Of a stretch of 64,000 nucleotides of DNA, positions 16,496-25,391 are shown piece after piece (the stretch's first letter is position 1; every line of letters starts with the position of its first letter). The stretch comes from UBA2040 sp041674745 (GTDB taxonomy: Bacteria > Bacteroidota > Bacteroidia > Flavobacteriales_D > Crocinitomicaceae). The position numbers were made by a program, and so were the translations under genes. Under the pieces are notes generated by a model, which was not told where the DNA came from, searched no databases, and saw nothing but the letters and a program-made list of their open reading frames with translations. Location: assembly GCA_041674745.1 (NCBI GenBank), contig JBAYVD010000001.1, positions 575,761 to 639,760 of the forward strand. The letters are read 5' to 3'.

Positions 16496-18214
16496 TTAAC
16501 TGGTGATGGAATCCAATCGATAGAAAATGGATTGTGCTTTGGCTGCATAGGATTCCAAATTGTCCGTTGGAACTTGACACCCATAACGGGACAATTCACA
16601 TGTTTGCTGCAAATTGAAAAATTCATTTTGAAAATCTGTGTCTAGATTTTTTTGATCAAAAAAGATTTTTATTTCATCTTTTGATAAAACCCAATTTATA
16701 TCTCCTCTGGCGGCTTGAGAAACTGAATTTTGCAAATATTTGGACAGTTGCGTGAAGAACGGAATTGTGTTTTGATTGGCCACATGCGGAGCCAACAAGG
16801 AAAGCCATTCGTCAGGATTTATTTTTTCGACCTGATTTTCAGCCAATTGTTTATTGGTAACGGTTTCTTTTGTTGATTCTTTTTGTTTTCGGGCACGTGC
16901 AAAAAAGAATAAAAAAGCCAAACAGAGAGGAGTCGAAATACCAACCCATTTCACTACTGGATTACTGAAAAATCCACTGGAAGCAGTTTCATTTGTGTCG
17001 AACCGTTCAATTGTATTGCCAGCTCCATATTCTGATTGAGTATTGTCTGCCACCACGAATGAAGGGTCATTTTCCACTGAAAGTGAATTGGATCGAGTTG
17101 TTTTGGTAACATATTTCTCTTGTTGTGGATCGAAATAGGCAAATTTCACCGCCGGAATTGTAATGGATCCACTTTCCAAAACCCGCAAGTGGTAATAGAT
17201 AGTAATGGTACCATCAGCACCTTTGTCTGTAAATGAAAATTTCTCCTTGCGCTCGGGGTCACCGTACAGTTGCAATTCTTTTGGTAAATTCAATTTTGGA
17301 TCACTGATATCATGAAGATTTCCATATCCCGACAATTCTAAGGTCAAAGTAACGATCTCACCTTGTTTCAAATCGGACTTGTTTACCACACATTTTACAT
17401 CAAATTGGCCCACACCGCCAGTAAACCATTGCGGTGCATTTTTAGGCAATGGAACAACACGTATATCGTTTTTCTTCGAAGTAAGTTCGAATCCGTCAAA
17501 ACCAGACTGAAGTGTCATTTCGAAAGGATCGATTTTAACCTTGCCAGGATTGTTGAAGAATACTACTTGCTTGTCGAGTTCAAAAACAAAGCGTTCTTTG
17601 TTGTTCTTATTTTCGTTGCGAACCAAAACTTCTTGCGGACCGTTAATTTTGTGTTGGTCGGCACCGGAAGCAATGATATAACCTTGGTACGAATCATAAT
17701 GAGTAGGCTTGAAGCGCGAAGTAACTTTCGATTCAATAACCACTGCTTCGCCCACGTACACTTTGTCTTTGGACAAAACAATCGAGCCGCAAGCTGGTTT
17801 TTTGAAAAGTGTTGCGTCGATGGATTCATTCATGCCACAGCCTTTTGGTTTTGCTATGACCTGTACTTTGTTTGATTTGTAGACTTTATTTCCTTTTCGC
17901 ACAAAAGCCGGTCCAATTGAGAATTTTCCTTCTTTGGTCAAAGTGCCCGTTCGTCCGTGAAAATAATACGTTATTACTTCGCCAGTATTACCATCGAATT
18001 CTTGCTCCATGCTATTCATGACGCTGTAACCTTGTTCAAAACCGGCTGGATAATCAATGTTGATATCACCTGAAATATTGGATTTCACGATAACATTAAA
18101 CGCTTGACCTACTTCCACCTCGGTTGGTTGAACAATCAATTCCACGTACGGTTTTTGTGCTGATGCAAAAAAGCCAGTCATCAAAGAAAACAATATGCCA
18201 ATGTATTTCGTCAT
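16496..18214 (-). CDS. batD: BatD protein
   Basis: Last gene of the Bat (Bacteroides aerotolerance) operon; 572 residues from the chosen ATG. A signal peptide ends near FASAQ, followed by BatD-type Ig-like strands (VELIVQPTEVEVGQAFNVIVKS split, and GEIVTLTLELSGYGNLHDI) and a single membrane helix at about residue 425 (WVGISTPLCLAFLFFF), leaving a cytoplasmic tail of about 130 residues. The ATG at 18214 was preferred to a TTG six bases upstream because it gives a TGATG junction with batC. BatD is thought to work with the VWA proteins BatA and BatB in the periplasm; the exact activity is not established. Confidence 0.88.
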   Translation of the reverse strand: MTKYIGILFSLMTGFFASAQKPYVELIVQPTEVEVGQAFNVIVKSNISGDINIDYPAGFEQGYSVMNSMEQEFDGNTGEVITYYFHGRTGTLTKEGKFSIGPAFVRKGNKVYKSNKVQVIAKPKGCGMNESIDATLFKKPACGSIVLSKDKVYVGEAVVIESKVTSRFKPTHYDSYQGYIIASGADQHKINGPQEVLVRNENKNNKERFVFELDKQVVFFNNPGKVKIDPFEMTLQSGFDGFELTSKKNDIRVVPLPKNAPQWFTGGVGQFDVKCVVNKSDLKQGEIVTLTLELSGYGNLHDISDPKLNLPKELQLYGDPERKEKFSFTDKGADGTITIYYHLRVLESGSITIPAVKFAYFDPQQEKYVTKTTRSNSLSVENDPSFVVADNTQSEYGAGNTIERFDTNETASSGFFSNPVVKWVGISTPLCLAFLFFFARARKQKESTKETVTNKQLAENQVEKINPDEWLSLLAPHVANQNTIPFFTQLSKYLQNSVSQAARGDINWVLSKDEIKIFFDQKNLDTDFQNEFFNLQQTCELSRYGCQVPTDNLESYAAKAQSIFYRLDSITS

Positions 18215-18900
18215 CACCAATCTTTCTGAGATTTTGTTCCATTATTATCGCCTTTACCGCTTGCAATTTTACGTTTGGTTTGGGCTTCTTTTTTCATCAG
18301 TTTTTCTAATTCACGTTGAACGGTTTGATCGTTCAAAGCAGACGGATTATCCTGATTGGGTTGGTCTTTGTTGTCTTGCGGTTTTTCTTTGTCTTTTTTA
18401 TCTTTTTGGTTGTCGTTTTTTGGCGGTGGATTTTTCTTGTCTTCCTCCTTTTGACGACGAATGGCTTCGGATAAATTGTATTGCGTTTGCTCGTTGGAAG
18501 GGTCTTTTTTCAACGCGTTTTTATACGCTGAAATGGCTTTTCCGTAGTTTTTTTCTTCCATGGCAATGTTTCCCAAATTGTGAAAAGAACGTGCCGCGGA
18601 TGGTGCGTCTGTTTTACTTTTCTTTTGATAGGTTGCAGCAGCGGCTTCGTATTGTTTCAATCGATACTGCGTTTGTGCAATTTCTTCAGAAAGATCGATT
18701 CCTTTTGGTAAAACGGGAACAGCTGTTTCGTAAAAGAGAATGGCTTTTTGATAGTCTTTCGTCCGATAGGCTTCTCGAGCTAAATTGACCATGCTGCGCC
18801 AATCTTCCCGATTTTTCGGATCTTCTCCGCTCGCTGCCGCCCACGCCAAATTTGCTTGAAAAATCAAGGCCAACAAAAGATATTTTAAACCGCTATTCAT
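18214..18900 (-). CDS. batC: BatC-like tetratricopeptide protein
   Basis: TPR protein of 228 residues with a signal peptide ending near NLAWA. Three TPR units cover about residues 35-145 (AYRTKDYQKAILFYETAV, ARSFHNLGNIAMEEKNYG and neighbours), followed by a highly charged, Lys/Asp/Gln-rich low-complexity tail. It overlaps batB by 4 bases at its start (ATGA) and batD by 1 base at its end. In characterised Bat loci the TPR protein is thought to assemble with BatA and BatB. The charged tail is typical for flavobacterial members. Confidence 0.88.
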   Translation of the reverse strand: MNSGLKYLLLALIFQANLAWAAASGEDPKNREDWRSMVNLAREAYRTKDYQKAILFYETAVPVLPKGIDLSEEIAQTQYRLKQYEAAAATYQKKSKTDAPSAARSFHNLGNIAMEEKNYGKAISAYKNALKKDPSNEQTQYNLSEAIRRQKEEDKKNPPPKNDNQKDKKDKEKPQDNKDQPNQDNPSALNDQTVQRELEKLMKKEAQTKRKIASGKGDNNGTKSQKDW

Positions 18901-20030
18901 GATTGTTTTTCCTTTTTAAAAGGTAAAAGCATTGCGAATATCCAAAAAATAATTCCAAAGAGCAACGGCCAGTGATAATATGCTTTTTTGATATCCAAGT
19001 CCAAATCTCTTAAATTCCCCTTGCTTATGCCGTTAATTTCTGTTAATAAATCAGAAAGATTCGGAAATGCATTGTCCGATACCACTGCGATACCGCGCGC
19101 TTTTTGCGCTAAACGTTTTACCAATTTTGCATCCATTTTGGAAAGTACGGGTTGACCTTTTTCATTGGTTTTATAACCTGCATACGGTCGATCTGGATCT
19201 TTGGGTACCAAGCCACCATTTTTTGTTCCCAAACCCACTACGGCTAAATAGATATTGTTTTTGGGTAGCTCAGTCAATGTTTTGTCCGGTATTTCCTCGT
19301 GATTTTCCCCATCCGTCACCATCAAAATACATTTGCCACCGTTGCCTTCTGAAAACATTTCAGTGGCTTTGGTCAATGCTGCTTCGAAGTTCGTTCCTTG
19401 GTTGCTAATCATTTTGGTTTCAATCTCGTTTACAAACAATTTGGCCGAATTGTAATCTTTGGTAATCGGCAATTGTACAAAAGCATTTCCAGCAAAAATC
19501 AAAATGCCCAATCGTTCACCTTTTAATCCGTTGACCAACTGTATCGTAGCGCGTTTGGCAATTTCCAACCGCGAGAGTTCTTTGTCGATGTCTTTGGTAT
19601 TCATGGAGTTGGAAACGTCCAATGCCAATACGACTTCACTGTTTTTGGAAATACTCATGGCTTTTTGAGAGCCAAATAATGGTTGTGCCAAGGCAAGAAT
19701 AAAGAATAAAATCGCAAAACGGAAGGAAATCCATTTCAACCAAAATTCTTTGTCGGAGGTGAAAGTCAAAAAAGAATCGCGCAAATTTTTGGGTGCAACT
19801 TCCAGTATTTTAGTCAAATCCAAGCGTTGTTTGAACAACACGAAGTAGAGTGGAACCACGGCCAAGTTCAGCCAAAAAACTTTTGGGTAGCGGAAATAAA
19901 ATTCAGATGGAAAACTCGATTTGACCATCAATACCAGCAAAGAAAAAGCCACCCAAAACAATAGTTCAGCTCCCAAAACCCACGAAAGCGGTTTCTGCAA
20001 GGAATGATATTTGGTCGACTTAAGCGGCAT
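18897..20030 (-). CDS. batB: BatB, VWA-domain membrane protein
   Basis: Membrane-anchored von Willebrand factor A protein of 377 residues. Three hydrophobic segments (about residues 18-36, 50-64 and 102-118) precede the VWA domain, and one more follows near the C-terminus (WPLLFGIIFWIFAMLL). The metal-binding motif is DVSNSMNTKD, matching DxSxS, with the later T and D (NQGTNFEAAL, VTDGENH) also present. It overlaps batA by 11 bases. Part of the seven-gene Bat run associated with oxidative and envelope stress tolerance in Bacteroides. Confidence 0.92.
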   Translation of the reverse strand: MPLKSTKYHSLQKPLSWVLGAELLFWVAFSLLVLMVKSSFPSEFYFRYPKVFWLNLAVVPLYFVLFKQRLDLTKILEVAPKNLRDSFLTFTSDKEFWLKWISFRFAILFFILALAQPLFGSQKAMSISKNSEVVLALDVSNSMNTKDIDKELSRLEIAKRATIQLVNGLKGERLGILIFAGNAFVQLPITKDYNSAKLFVNEIETKMISNQGTNFEAALTKATEMFSEGNGGKCILMVTDGENHEEIPDKTLTELPKNNIYLAVVGLGTKNGGLVPKDPDRPYAGYKTNEKGQPVLSKMDAKLVKRLAQKARGIAVVSDNAFPNLSDLLTEINGISKGNLRDLDLDIKKAYYHWPLLFGIIFWIFAMLLPFKKEKQS

Positions 20031-21048
20031 GTTTGAAAAGTAAAAGAGGATACATACTCACCAACAAGGCTAAGACAATGGCCCACAGCAGAAATGCAGA
20101 TGGATCAGCGGGTGATTCGCTTTGGTAGACTTGGTCCAAAAACCGATTTTTTTCTAATTTTTCAATTTTCTCGTAAATTTCAATCAAGGTTTCTTCATCC
20201 GTTGCACGGAAATATTGGCCATCGGTTTTGTCGGCAATGTTTTTCAACGTTTTCTCATCAATTTCTACAGGTTGCATTTCGAACCGAACCCCAAAAGGCG
20301 TAATCACAGGCGACAAAGCTTCTCCATTGGTTCCAACACCAATGGTGTACACGCGAATATTGAGCGCTTTGGCTAATTCCGCGGCTCGTTCGGGTGATAA
20401 ATCACCTGCATTGTTGGTTCCGTCTGTCAAAAGGATGATCGCTTTTGAACTTTTGGAATCGCTGCGCATTCTACTGACAGCGGTTCCCAATCCAACACCA
20501 ATTGCCGTTCCTCCGTCAATGTATTCGCCTGAAACTTTCGCAATTTGTTCGATTAGTACTTTGTAATCCAATGTTGGAGGACAGGCTGTGTAGGCTTCTC
20601 CAGCGTAAACGACCAAACCAATTCGATCGCCTTTTCGGCCTTGCACAAACTCCATGGCTACACGTTTCGCAGCGTCCAAACGACTGGGCAGGAAATCACG
20701 TGCATACATGGAAAGGGAAACGTCCATGGCAATGACCATGTCAATTCCGTTTTTATAATCTTCTTGCCGTCCGTCGTTGTTGTTCCACGAAAAAGGACCA
20801 GCCAACGCAAAAACCAGCAAGGTATAAATCAATAATTTTACATAAATAGTTGCTTTCCGAAAGGTTCCAACCCAATGCAAGGCATTTTTTTCAGGATTGG
20901 CGGATTGCGTGATGCGCGCAGAAAATGAAAGTTGCTTTTCTTTTTTGAATAAAAAATAAGCAAGTATTGGCAACGCCAACAACGCCAGAAACCAATACGG
21001 ATGCAAATACGTGTACGAAAAAGGCCATATGTTCCAATTGCTCAGCAT
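20020..21048 (-). CDS. batA: BatA, VWA-domain membrane protein
   Basis: Membrane protein of 342 residues with hydrophobic segments at about 15-33 and 66-83, a VWA domain and a C-terminal helix (AFLLWAIVLALLVSMYPLLL). The MIDAS reads MDVSLSMYARD, with GGTAIGVGLG and LLTDGTNNAG completing the site. It directly follows the BatD-like gene with no gap and overlaps batB. The intact MIDAS suggests metal-dependent protein binding in the periplasm. Paralogous to BatB next door. Confidence 0.93.
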   Translation of the reverse strand: MLSNWNIWPFSYTYLHPYWFLALLALPILAYFLFKKEKQLSFSARITQSANPEKNALHWVGTFRKATIYVKLLIYTLLVFALAGPFSWNNNDGRQEDYKNGIDMVIAMDVSLSMYARDFLPSRLDAAKRVAMEFVQGRKGDRIGLVVYAGEAYTACPPTLDYKVLIEQIAKVSGEYIDGGTAIGVGLGTAVSRMRSDSKSSKAIILLTDGTNNAGDLSPERAAELAKALNIRVYTIGVGTNGEALSPVITPFGVRFEMQPVEIDEKTLKNIADKTDGQYFRATDEETLIEIYEKIEKLEKNRFLDQVYQSESPADPSAFLLWAIVLALLVSMYPLLLFKHAA

Positions 21049-21993
21049 TTACCGTTTTTCCATTTCGTTGACAAAATCGACTGCTTTCGCATAAATCGCT
21101 TGAATTCCTTCCTCTTGAACTGATGATTGAGCAAATTTCACCATATCGGAAACATTCAAAATCAATCCCAAATCGGTGAGCAATTGTGCCGAAAAATGTT
21201 CTTTTCGTAAAATCAATTGAATTTCAAAACTTGTTTTCCCGACAAATTGGTCTTTGTACTGCGTATTCAATAAGTTTCGAATAATAAGCGATAACTCGGT
21301 GAAGTGTTCTTTTTCCAGGTCATTTCGCCACATTTGTTTCTCCATCAATTCGTTCAAATCCTTTTTGGCTTTATCGAAAGGAGTAAGGCTGATAACAGGG
21401 GCAATTTCTTCTGGTTTTTTCTTTTTGTAGAAAAAGGCAAAATAGAGGGTAGCGACAATCGCAGCGACTAAAAGAATCCACAACCCATAATCCTTCACCA
21501 AGGTCTTCCAATTCAATTCATCCGCTGGAAGCTGGGCGAAATTTTCTTGAATATCGTAAATATCGATGTTTTTCTTTTTTGCCATCAAGTTCACGCGCAA
21601 AAGTGCCGGTGAAATTTCGATGGTCGTTTGATTCAGTTTTACGGTAGTAGGAGGAAGAACAAAATAACCTGTATCAAAACAAATTAAACTGTATTTTCCT
21701 TGCCAATAATACTTTCCTTGAATTTTTTCTTTCGAGAAAACAAAAGGTTCAAGCAATTCTAATTTTAGCTTATCCGGTGTTGTTTTTTTAACATTCGCTC
21801 GCAAAGCGATCAGTGCTTTTTTCTCGGGCTGGTAGTTGATTTTGTCGTTTTCTTGACAAGGAACTTCCAAGGTAAATTCAAATTTTTCCCCGACAAAAAC
21901 CGTATTCTGACTCAATTTTCCTTCAGCCGTTTGCGACCAACTTGGGAAAGCCAGGATAATAAACGCCACGAAAAAAATCAAGTTATTTTTCAT
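21049..21993 (-). CDS. BatD-like membrane protein of the Bat operon
   Basis: Protein of 314 residues with a signal peptide (FPSWSQ near residue 21), a periplasmic strand-rich part of about 150 residues, one membrane helix near residue 170-190 (LWILLVAAIVATLYFAFFY) and a cytoplasmic helical tail of about 115 residues. This is the same layout as BatD in short form, as in DUF4381/BatD-like proteins found between DUF58 and BatA. It overlaps the DUF58 gene by 4 bases (ATGA). A supporting role for the MoxR-VWA machinery is inferred from position only. Confidence 0.75.
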   Translation of the reverse strand: MKNNLIFFVAFIILAFPSWSQTAEGKLSQNTVFVGEKFEFTLEVPCQENDKINYQPEKKALIALRANVKKTTPDKLKLELLEPFVFSKEKIQGKYYWQGKYSLICFDTGYFVLPPTTVKLNQTTIEISPALLRVNLMAKKKNIDIYDIQENFAQLPADELNWKTLVKDYGLWILLVAAIVATLYFAFFYKKKKPEEIAPVISLTPFDKAKKDLNELMEKQMWRNDLEKEHFTELSLIIRNLLNTQYKDQFVGKTSFEIQLILRKEHFSAQLLTDLGLILNVSDMVKFAQSSVQEEGIQAIYAKAVDFVNEMEKR

Positions 21994-22862
21994 GGTTTTC
22001 GTTTGTGAAAGAGTTGAACCAATGTGCGGTAATAATCGTCTTGGGTCGAAATCTCGATGGAATCGATGCCCCGTTTGCGCAAATCGGAGGAGAACTTCAG
22101 TCGATTATTTTCTTGTATTTCGTTGAATTCTTTTCGGAACTCAGCACTGCCGGTATTGTACCAATTCCATTCGCCTGTTTCCGCATCTTGCAAGGGTACG
22201 ATGCCTAAATTCGGCAATTCTTGTTCCAACGGATCGGAAATTTTTATGGCGACAACATCGTGTCGTTTCCGCGTGTGGGAAAGCGCTTCGATAAACGGAT
22301 GCTCATCAATAAAATCGCTGATCACAAAAACAATCGACCGTTTTTTTTCTGTATTTCGAAGGAATTTCAAGGCTTCCACCACATTCGTTCCTTTGCCTTC
22401 TGTTTTTTGTTCAGACAATTCCCGCAAAATGACCAAGGCGTGTTTCCGTCCTTTTTTGGAAGGAATGTATTTTTCCATTTTGTCGGAATAGAAGATCGCG
22501 CCTACTTTATCGTTGTTGGAAATGGCTGAAAAGGCCAAAACGGCCGCCAATTCCAGTGCCAATTCTTTTTTGCTTTTTTCGTGGATGCCATAGTTTTGCG
22601 AACCAGAAACATCGACGACCAACACCACATTCAATTCGCGTTCTTCCTCAAAAACTTTGACAAAAGGTTCGTTGAATCGGGCCGTCACATTCCAATCAAT
22701 GGTTCGGATTTCGTCGCCGGTTTGGTATTCGCGCACCTCAGAAAAAGTCATACCACGACCTTTGAACGCCGAATGGTATTCGCCCGAAAAAACCTGTTTG
22801 GAAAGGCTTTTCGTCTTTATCTCGAGGAGTTTGATTTTCTCCAAAATCGCTTTAGCGTCCAT
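21990..22862 (-). CDS. DUF58-domain protein of the Bat operon
   Basis: Soluble protein of 290 residues. The family signature is RGMTFSEVREYQTGDEIRTIDWN split across residues 35-57, followed by a VWA-like fold with the metal site VVDVSGSQNYG (DxSxS intact). DUF58 proteins nearly always sit next to MoxR AAA+ ATPases, as here (8-base gap), and are presumed to be co-workers of the ATPase. The next gene overlaps by 4 bases. No membrane helix is seen in this one, unlike many DUF58 proteins. Confidence 0.9.
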   Translation of the reverse strand: MDAKAILEKIKLLEIKTKSLSKQVFSGEYHSAFKGRGMTFSEVREYQTGDEIRTIDWNVTARFNEPFVKVFEEERELNVVLVVDVSGSQNYGIHEKSKKELALELAAVLAFSAISNNDKVGAIFYSDKMEKYIPSKKGRKHALVILRELSEQKTEGKGTNVVEALKFLRNTEKKRSIVFVISDFIDEHPFIEALSHTRKRHDVVAIKISDPLEQELPNLGIVPLQDAETGEWNWYNTGSAEFRKEFNEIQENNRLKFSSDLRKRGIDSIEISTQDDYYRTLVQLFHKRKP

Positions 22863-22870
22863 GGTTGAAT

Positions 22871-23893
22871 TTACGGAACTTGAACTCGGCCGATGATTTT
22901 ACTTAAAATATCTGTTGCTGTCATGTTTTCAGCTTCGGCTTCGTACGTCAAGCCAATTCGGTGACGAATCACATCGGGCGCAATGGCACGAACATCTTCT
23001 GGAATTACGAAGGCTCTGTTTTGAAGGAAGGCATGTGCTTTTGCGGCCAATGCCAAATTGATACTGGCTCGTGGTGAACAACCGAAAGAAATCAAAGGTT
23101 CCAAGAAACCTAAACCGTATTTTTCAGGTGTTCGCGTGGCGAAAACGATGTCGATGATGTATTGTTCGATTTTTTCGTCGAGGTAAATTTCTTTGACCAA
23201 ATCACGGAATCGAAGCACATCTGCTTTGCTCAACACTTTGCTGACCGTCGGGAAACCTTCTGGCCGCACATTGAAGCGCAAAATTTGTTTTTCTTCTTCT
23301 TTGCTTGGGTAACCCAACACCACTTTCATCATGAAACGATCCACTTGTGCTTCGGGCAACGGATACGTTCCTTCTTGGTCGATTGGGTTCATCGTTGCCA
23401 AGACCAAAAACGGTTCATCCAAACGAAAACTTTCATCGCCGATGGTAATTTGTCTTTCTTGCATGGCTTCCAACAAGGCACTTTGTACTTTCGCTGGTGC
23501 ACGATTGATTTCATCCGCTAAGATGAAATTGGCAAAAACAGGTCCTTTTCGAACCGTGAATCCACCAGATTTTTGATCGTATAATTGCGTTCCTGTGATA
23601 TCGGCAGGCAATAAATCGGGTGTAAATTGAATTCGGTGATAAGAAACATCCAAGGCATCCGAAAGGGTTTTGATGGCCAAAGTTTTCGCCAAGCCCGGAA
23701 CCCCTTCCAAAAGCAAATGTCCATTGCACAGCAAGGCGATCAGCAAGCGATCCACCATGTGTTCTTGTCCAATAATTACTTTTCCGATTTCGCGTTTGAG
23801 GAGTTTCACCTTCTCGTTTTCTACGCTTACTTTTTCACCTAAAATCTGCAAGACCGTTGCCGGCTGAATATTGTTTTGTTCGTTTTCAATCAT
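22871..23893 (-). CDS. MoxR-family AAA+ ATPase
   Basis: First gene of the Bat operon. AAA+ ATPase of 340 residues from the chosen ATG at 23893; a TTG eight codons upstream is open but less likely. Walker A is LEGVPGLAKT, Walker B is ILADEINRAP, sensor 1 is ATMNPIDQEGTYPLPEAQ-like, and the C-terminal lid carries the SPRASINLALAAKAHA sensor 2 segment. MoxR ATPases act as chaperones for VWA proteins; BatA and BatB are the obvious clients here. The upstream region is gene-poor and filled with repeats. Confidence 0.93.
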   Translation of the reverse strand: MIENEQNNIQPATVLQILGEKVSVENEKVKLLKREIGKVIIGQEHMVDRLLIALLCNGHLLLEGVPGLAKTLAIKTLSDALDVSYHRIQFTPDLLPADITGTQLYDQKSGGFTVRKGPVFANFILADEINRAPAKVQSALLEAMQERQITIGDESFRLDEPFLVLATMNPIDQEGTYPLPEAQVDRFMMKVVLGYPSKEEEKQILRFNVRPEGFPTVSKVLSKADVLRFRDLVKEIYLDEKIEQYIIDIVFATRTPEKYGLGFLEPLISFGCSPRASINLALAAKAHAFLQNRAFVIPEDVRAIAPDVIRHRIGLTYEAEAENMTATDILSKIIGRVQVP

Positions 23894-23978
23894 TATTGTG
23901 CAAAATGTAACAAGCAAAGTTGCTAAAGATTTGGCGGATTGCGGCTTGGCGGGCGTTAAATATTGTTATTTTCTTTTT

Positions 23979-24317
23979 TGGAACATGAAGGGAATAAGGT
24001 TGGATGGGAATGAAGGCTTGGTTTTTGGAACATTAAGGGAATAAGGTTGGAAGGAAATGGAGGTTCTTGTGTATTTACGTGAAACAAATTAACTTAATGG
24101 TTCTTAATTCCTTTGTTTCTTCATGTTTTATTGAAGTTTAATTGCTGTTGGAACATGAATTGAATAAGGTTGGAAGGGAATGAAGGTTTTGGTTTGTTGG
24201 TTTTTGGAACATTAAGGGAATAAGGTTGGAAGGAAATGAAGGTTCTTGTGTATTTACGTGGAACAAATTAACTTAATGGTTCTTAATTCCTCCGTTTCTT
24301 CATGGTTTATTGAAGTG
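23979..24317. repeat. Imperfect tandem duplication, about 170-180 bp per unit
   Basis: Two diverged copies lie head to tail, beginning near 23979 and 24149. Each contains two versions of a G/A-rich core (GAACATGAAGGGAATAAGG or GAACATTAAGGGAATAAGG, followed by TTGGAAGG), then GTGTATTTACGTG, AACAAATTAACTTAATGG and TTCTTCATG. Offset between matching blocks is 170 at the start and 179 later because copy two has a small insertion. The complement of the AACTTAATGG/TTCTTCATG part resembles the core itself, so the unit is internally inverted. No open frame fits. It lies between the MoxR operon and the GxxExxY gene. Confidence 0.85.
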
Positions 24318-24408
24318 AATTTAAAGTTTGTTCTATCAAAAAAAAAGAAGTGAATTTGTGAAAATCAAATGTTCTTTTTTTTGTAAATTAAGATAGAAAA
24401 AGTTCAAT

Positions 24409-24819
24409 ATGACGAAAAAAGAATGTACCGATTTGTCCTATAAAATTGTTGGTTTGGCTATAAAAGTCCACAAAAAGCTTGGTCCTGGTTTACTAGAAAG
24501 TGTGTATGAAAAATGCTTGCGATATGAATTGGAGAATGCAGGTTTGAATGTTGGTCAACAGCAGATAATTCCTATCCATTACGACGATTTAGTAATTAAC
24601 TCAGAATTGAGATTTGACCTCTTAGTAAACGATACAGTTGTGGTTGAATTGAAAGCTGTGGATAGCCTTTTGCCGGTTCATAAGGCTCAACTTTTAACCT
24701 ATATGAAACTCTTAAAAAAACCACAAGGTTTATTGATCAATTTCTTCACAGACAACATAGCTAGAAGTATGAAACCGCTGGTGAATAATTATTACAATCT
24801 TCTCGAAGACGACAAATAA
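24409..24819 (+). CDS. GxxExxY-family protein (PD-(D/E)XK nuclease-like)
   Basis: Small protein of 136 residues with the defining motif G27-L-L-E30-S-V-Y33 in LGPGLLESVYEKCL. A later strand pair gives D70 in RFDLLV and the E80-L-K82 triplet in VVVELKAV, spaced like the D...ExK site of PD-(D/E)XK nucleases; the family is placed in that superfamily. GxxExxY proteins are abundant in Bacteroidota and their function is not known. All candidate catalytic residues are kept, so it could be an active nuclease. The gene is bracketed by a tandem duplication on its left and an inverted copy of the same core on its right, which suggests a small mobile or repeat-borne cassette. Confidence 0.88.
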   Translation: MTKKECTDLSYKIVGLAIKVHKKLGPGLLESVYEKCLRYELENAGLNVGQQQIIPIHYDDLVINSELRFDLLVNDTVVVELKAVDSLLPVHKAQLLTYMKLLKKPQGLLINFFTDNIARSMKPLVNNYYNLLEDDK

Positions 24820-24889
24820 TTGTCCTAGATTTTAAATACACTATTCTTCTATACAAATTGTAAATTGAATAAACATTGTCCTTAATACT

Positions 24890-24914
24890 CTTCCAACCTT
24901 CATCCCTTCATGTT
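24890..24914. repeat. Inverted copy of the left-hand repeat core, right of the GxxExxY gene
   Basis: The complement of this stretch reads AACATGAAGGGATGAAGG followed by TTGGAAG, close to the core at 23982-24007. Together the two give inverted flanks about 0.93 kb apart around the GxxExxY gene. Confidence 0.65.
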
Positions 24915-24967
24915 GACCAACCCAATACTAAAAAAGTTTCTATATTTAAATCGCTAAACAATAGAAT

Positions 24968-25336
24968 ATGCCGAACGAAAAACGAAACTGCCAAGAATGC
25001 CAAACCGAATTAAAAGGTAGAAAAGACCAGAAGTTTTGTTCGGATTATTGCCGGAATGCGTTCAACAATCGCCTGCACGAGGACGCCAACAATTACGTGC
25101 GCCGCGTGAACAATATTTTGCGAAAAAATCGACGGATTTTAGAAAAACTAAACCCAAAAGGCAAAGCCACCGTGGATGCCATTTCATTGGCCGAAGAAGG
25201 CTTCAATTTTCACTATTTCACCAATATCTATTCCACTCAAAAAGGTGCGAAATACTATTTCTGCTACGACCAAGGTTACTTAAAAATGGACAACGACCAG
25301 TATATGTTGGTAGAGAAGCAGGATTATGTGAAGTGA
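24968..25336 (+). CDS. Small zinc-ribbon protein of unknown function
   Basis: Protein of 122 residues with four cysteines C8-x2-C11-x12-C24-x3-C28 in an N-terminal treble-clef-like ribbon (NCQEC and FCSDYCRNAFNNR), similar to small nucleic-acid-binding ribbons. A basic helix follows (RRVNNILRKNRRILEKL), then a domain of about 60 residues rich in aromatics (GAKYYFCYDQGYLKM). DNA or RNA binding is plausible from the ribbon and basic helix, but there is no direct evidence. A TATATTTA sequence at 24941-24948 is one base off the -7 consensus and 19 nt before the ATG. Confidence 0.75.
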   Translation: MPNEKRNCQECQTELKGRKDQKFCSDYCRNAFNNRLHEDANNYVRRVNNILRKNRRILEKLNPKGKATVDAISLAEEGFNFHYFTNIYSTQKGAKYYFCYDQGYLKMDNDQYMLVEKQDYVK

Positions 25337-25391
25337 TAAAGCTAATTCCAATCCAATAGCTCATCTAAAAGGATGAATATTAATAGAATAG

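Noticed and set aside
17363..17875. 170-residue open frame antisense to batD
   Set aside because: It lies wholly inside batD, whose frame has clear domains, and the product has no recognisable features.
18195..18788. 197-residue open frame antisense to batC
   Set aside because: Composition is the mirror of the TPR gene codons (many Phe, Leu and Cys); batC has clear TPR motifs and operon overlaps.
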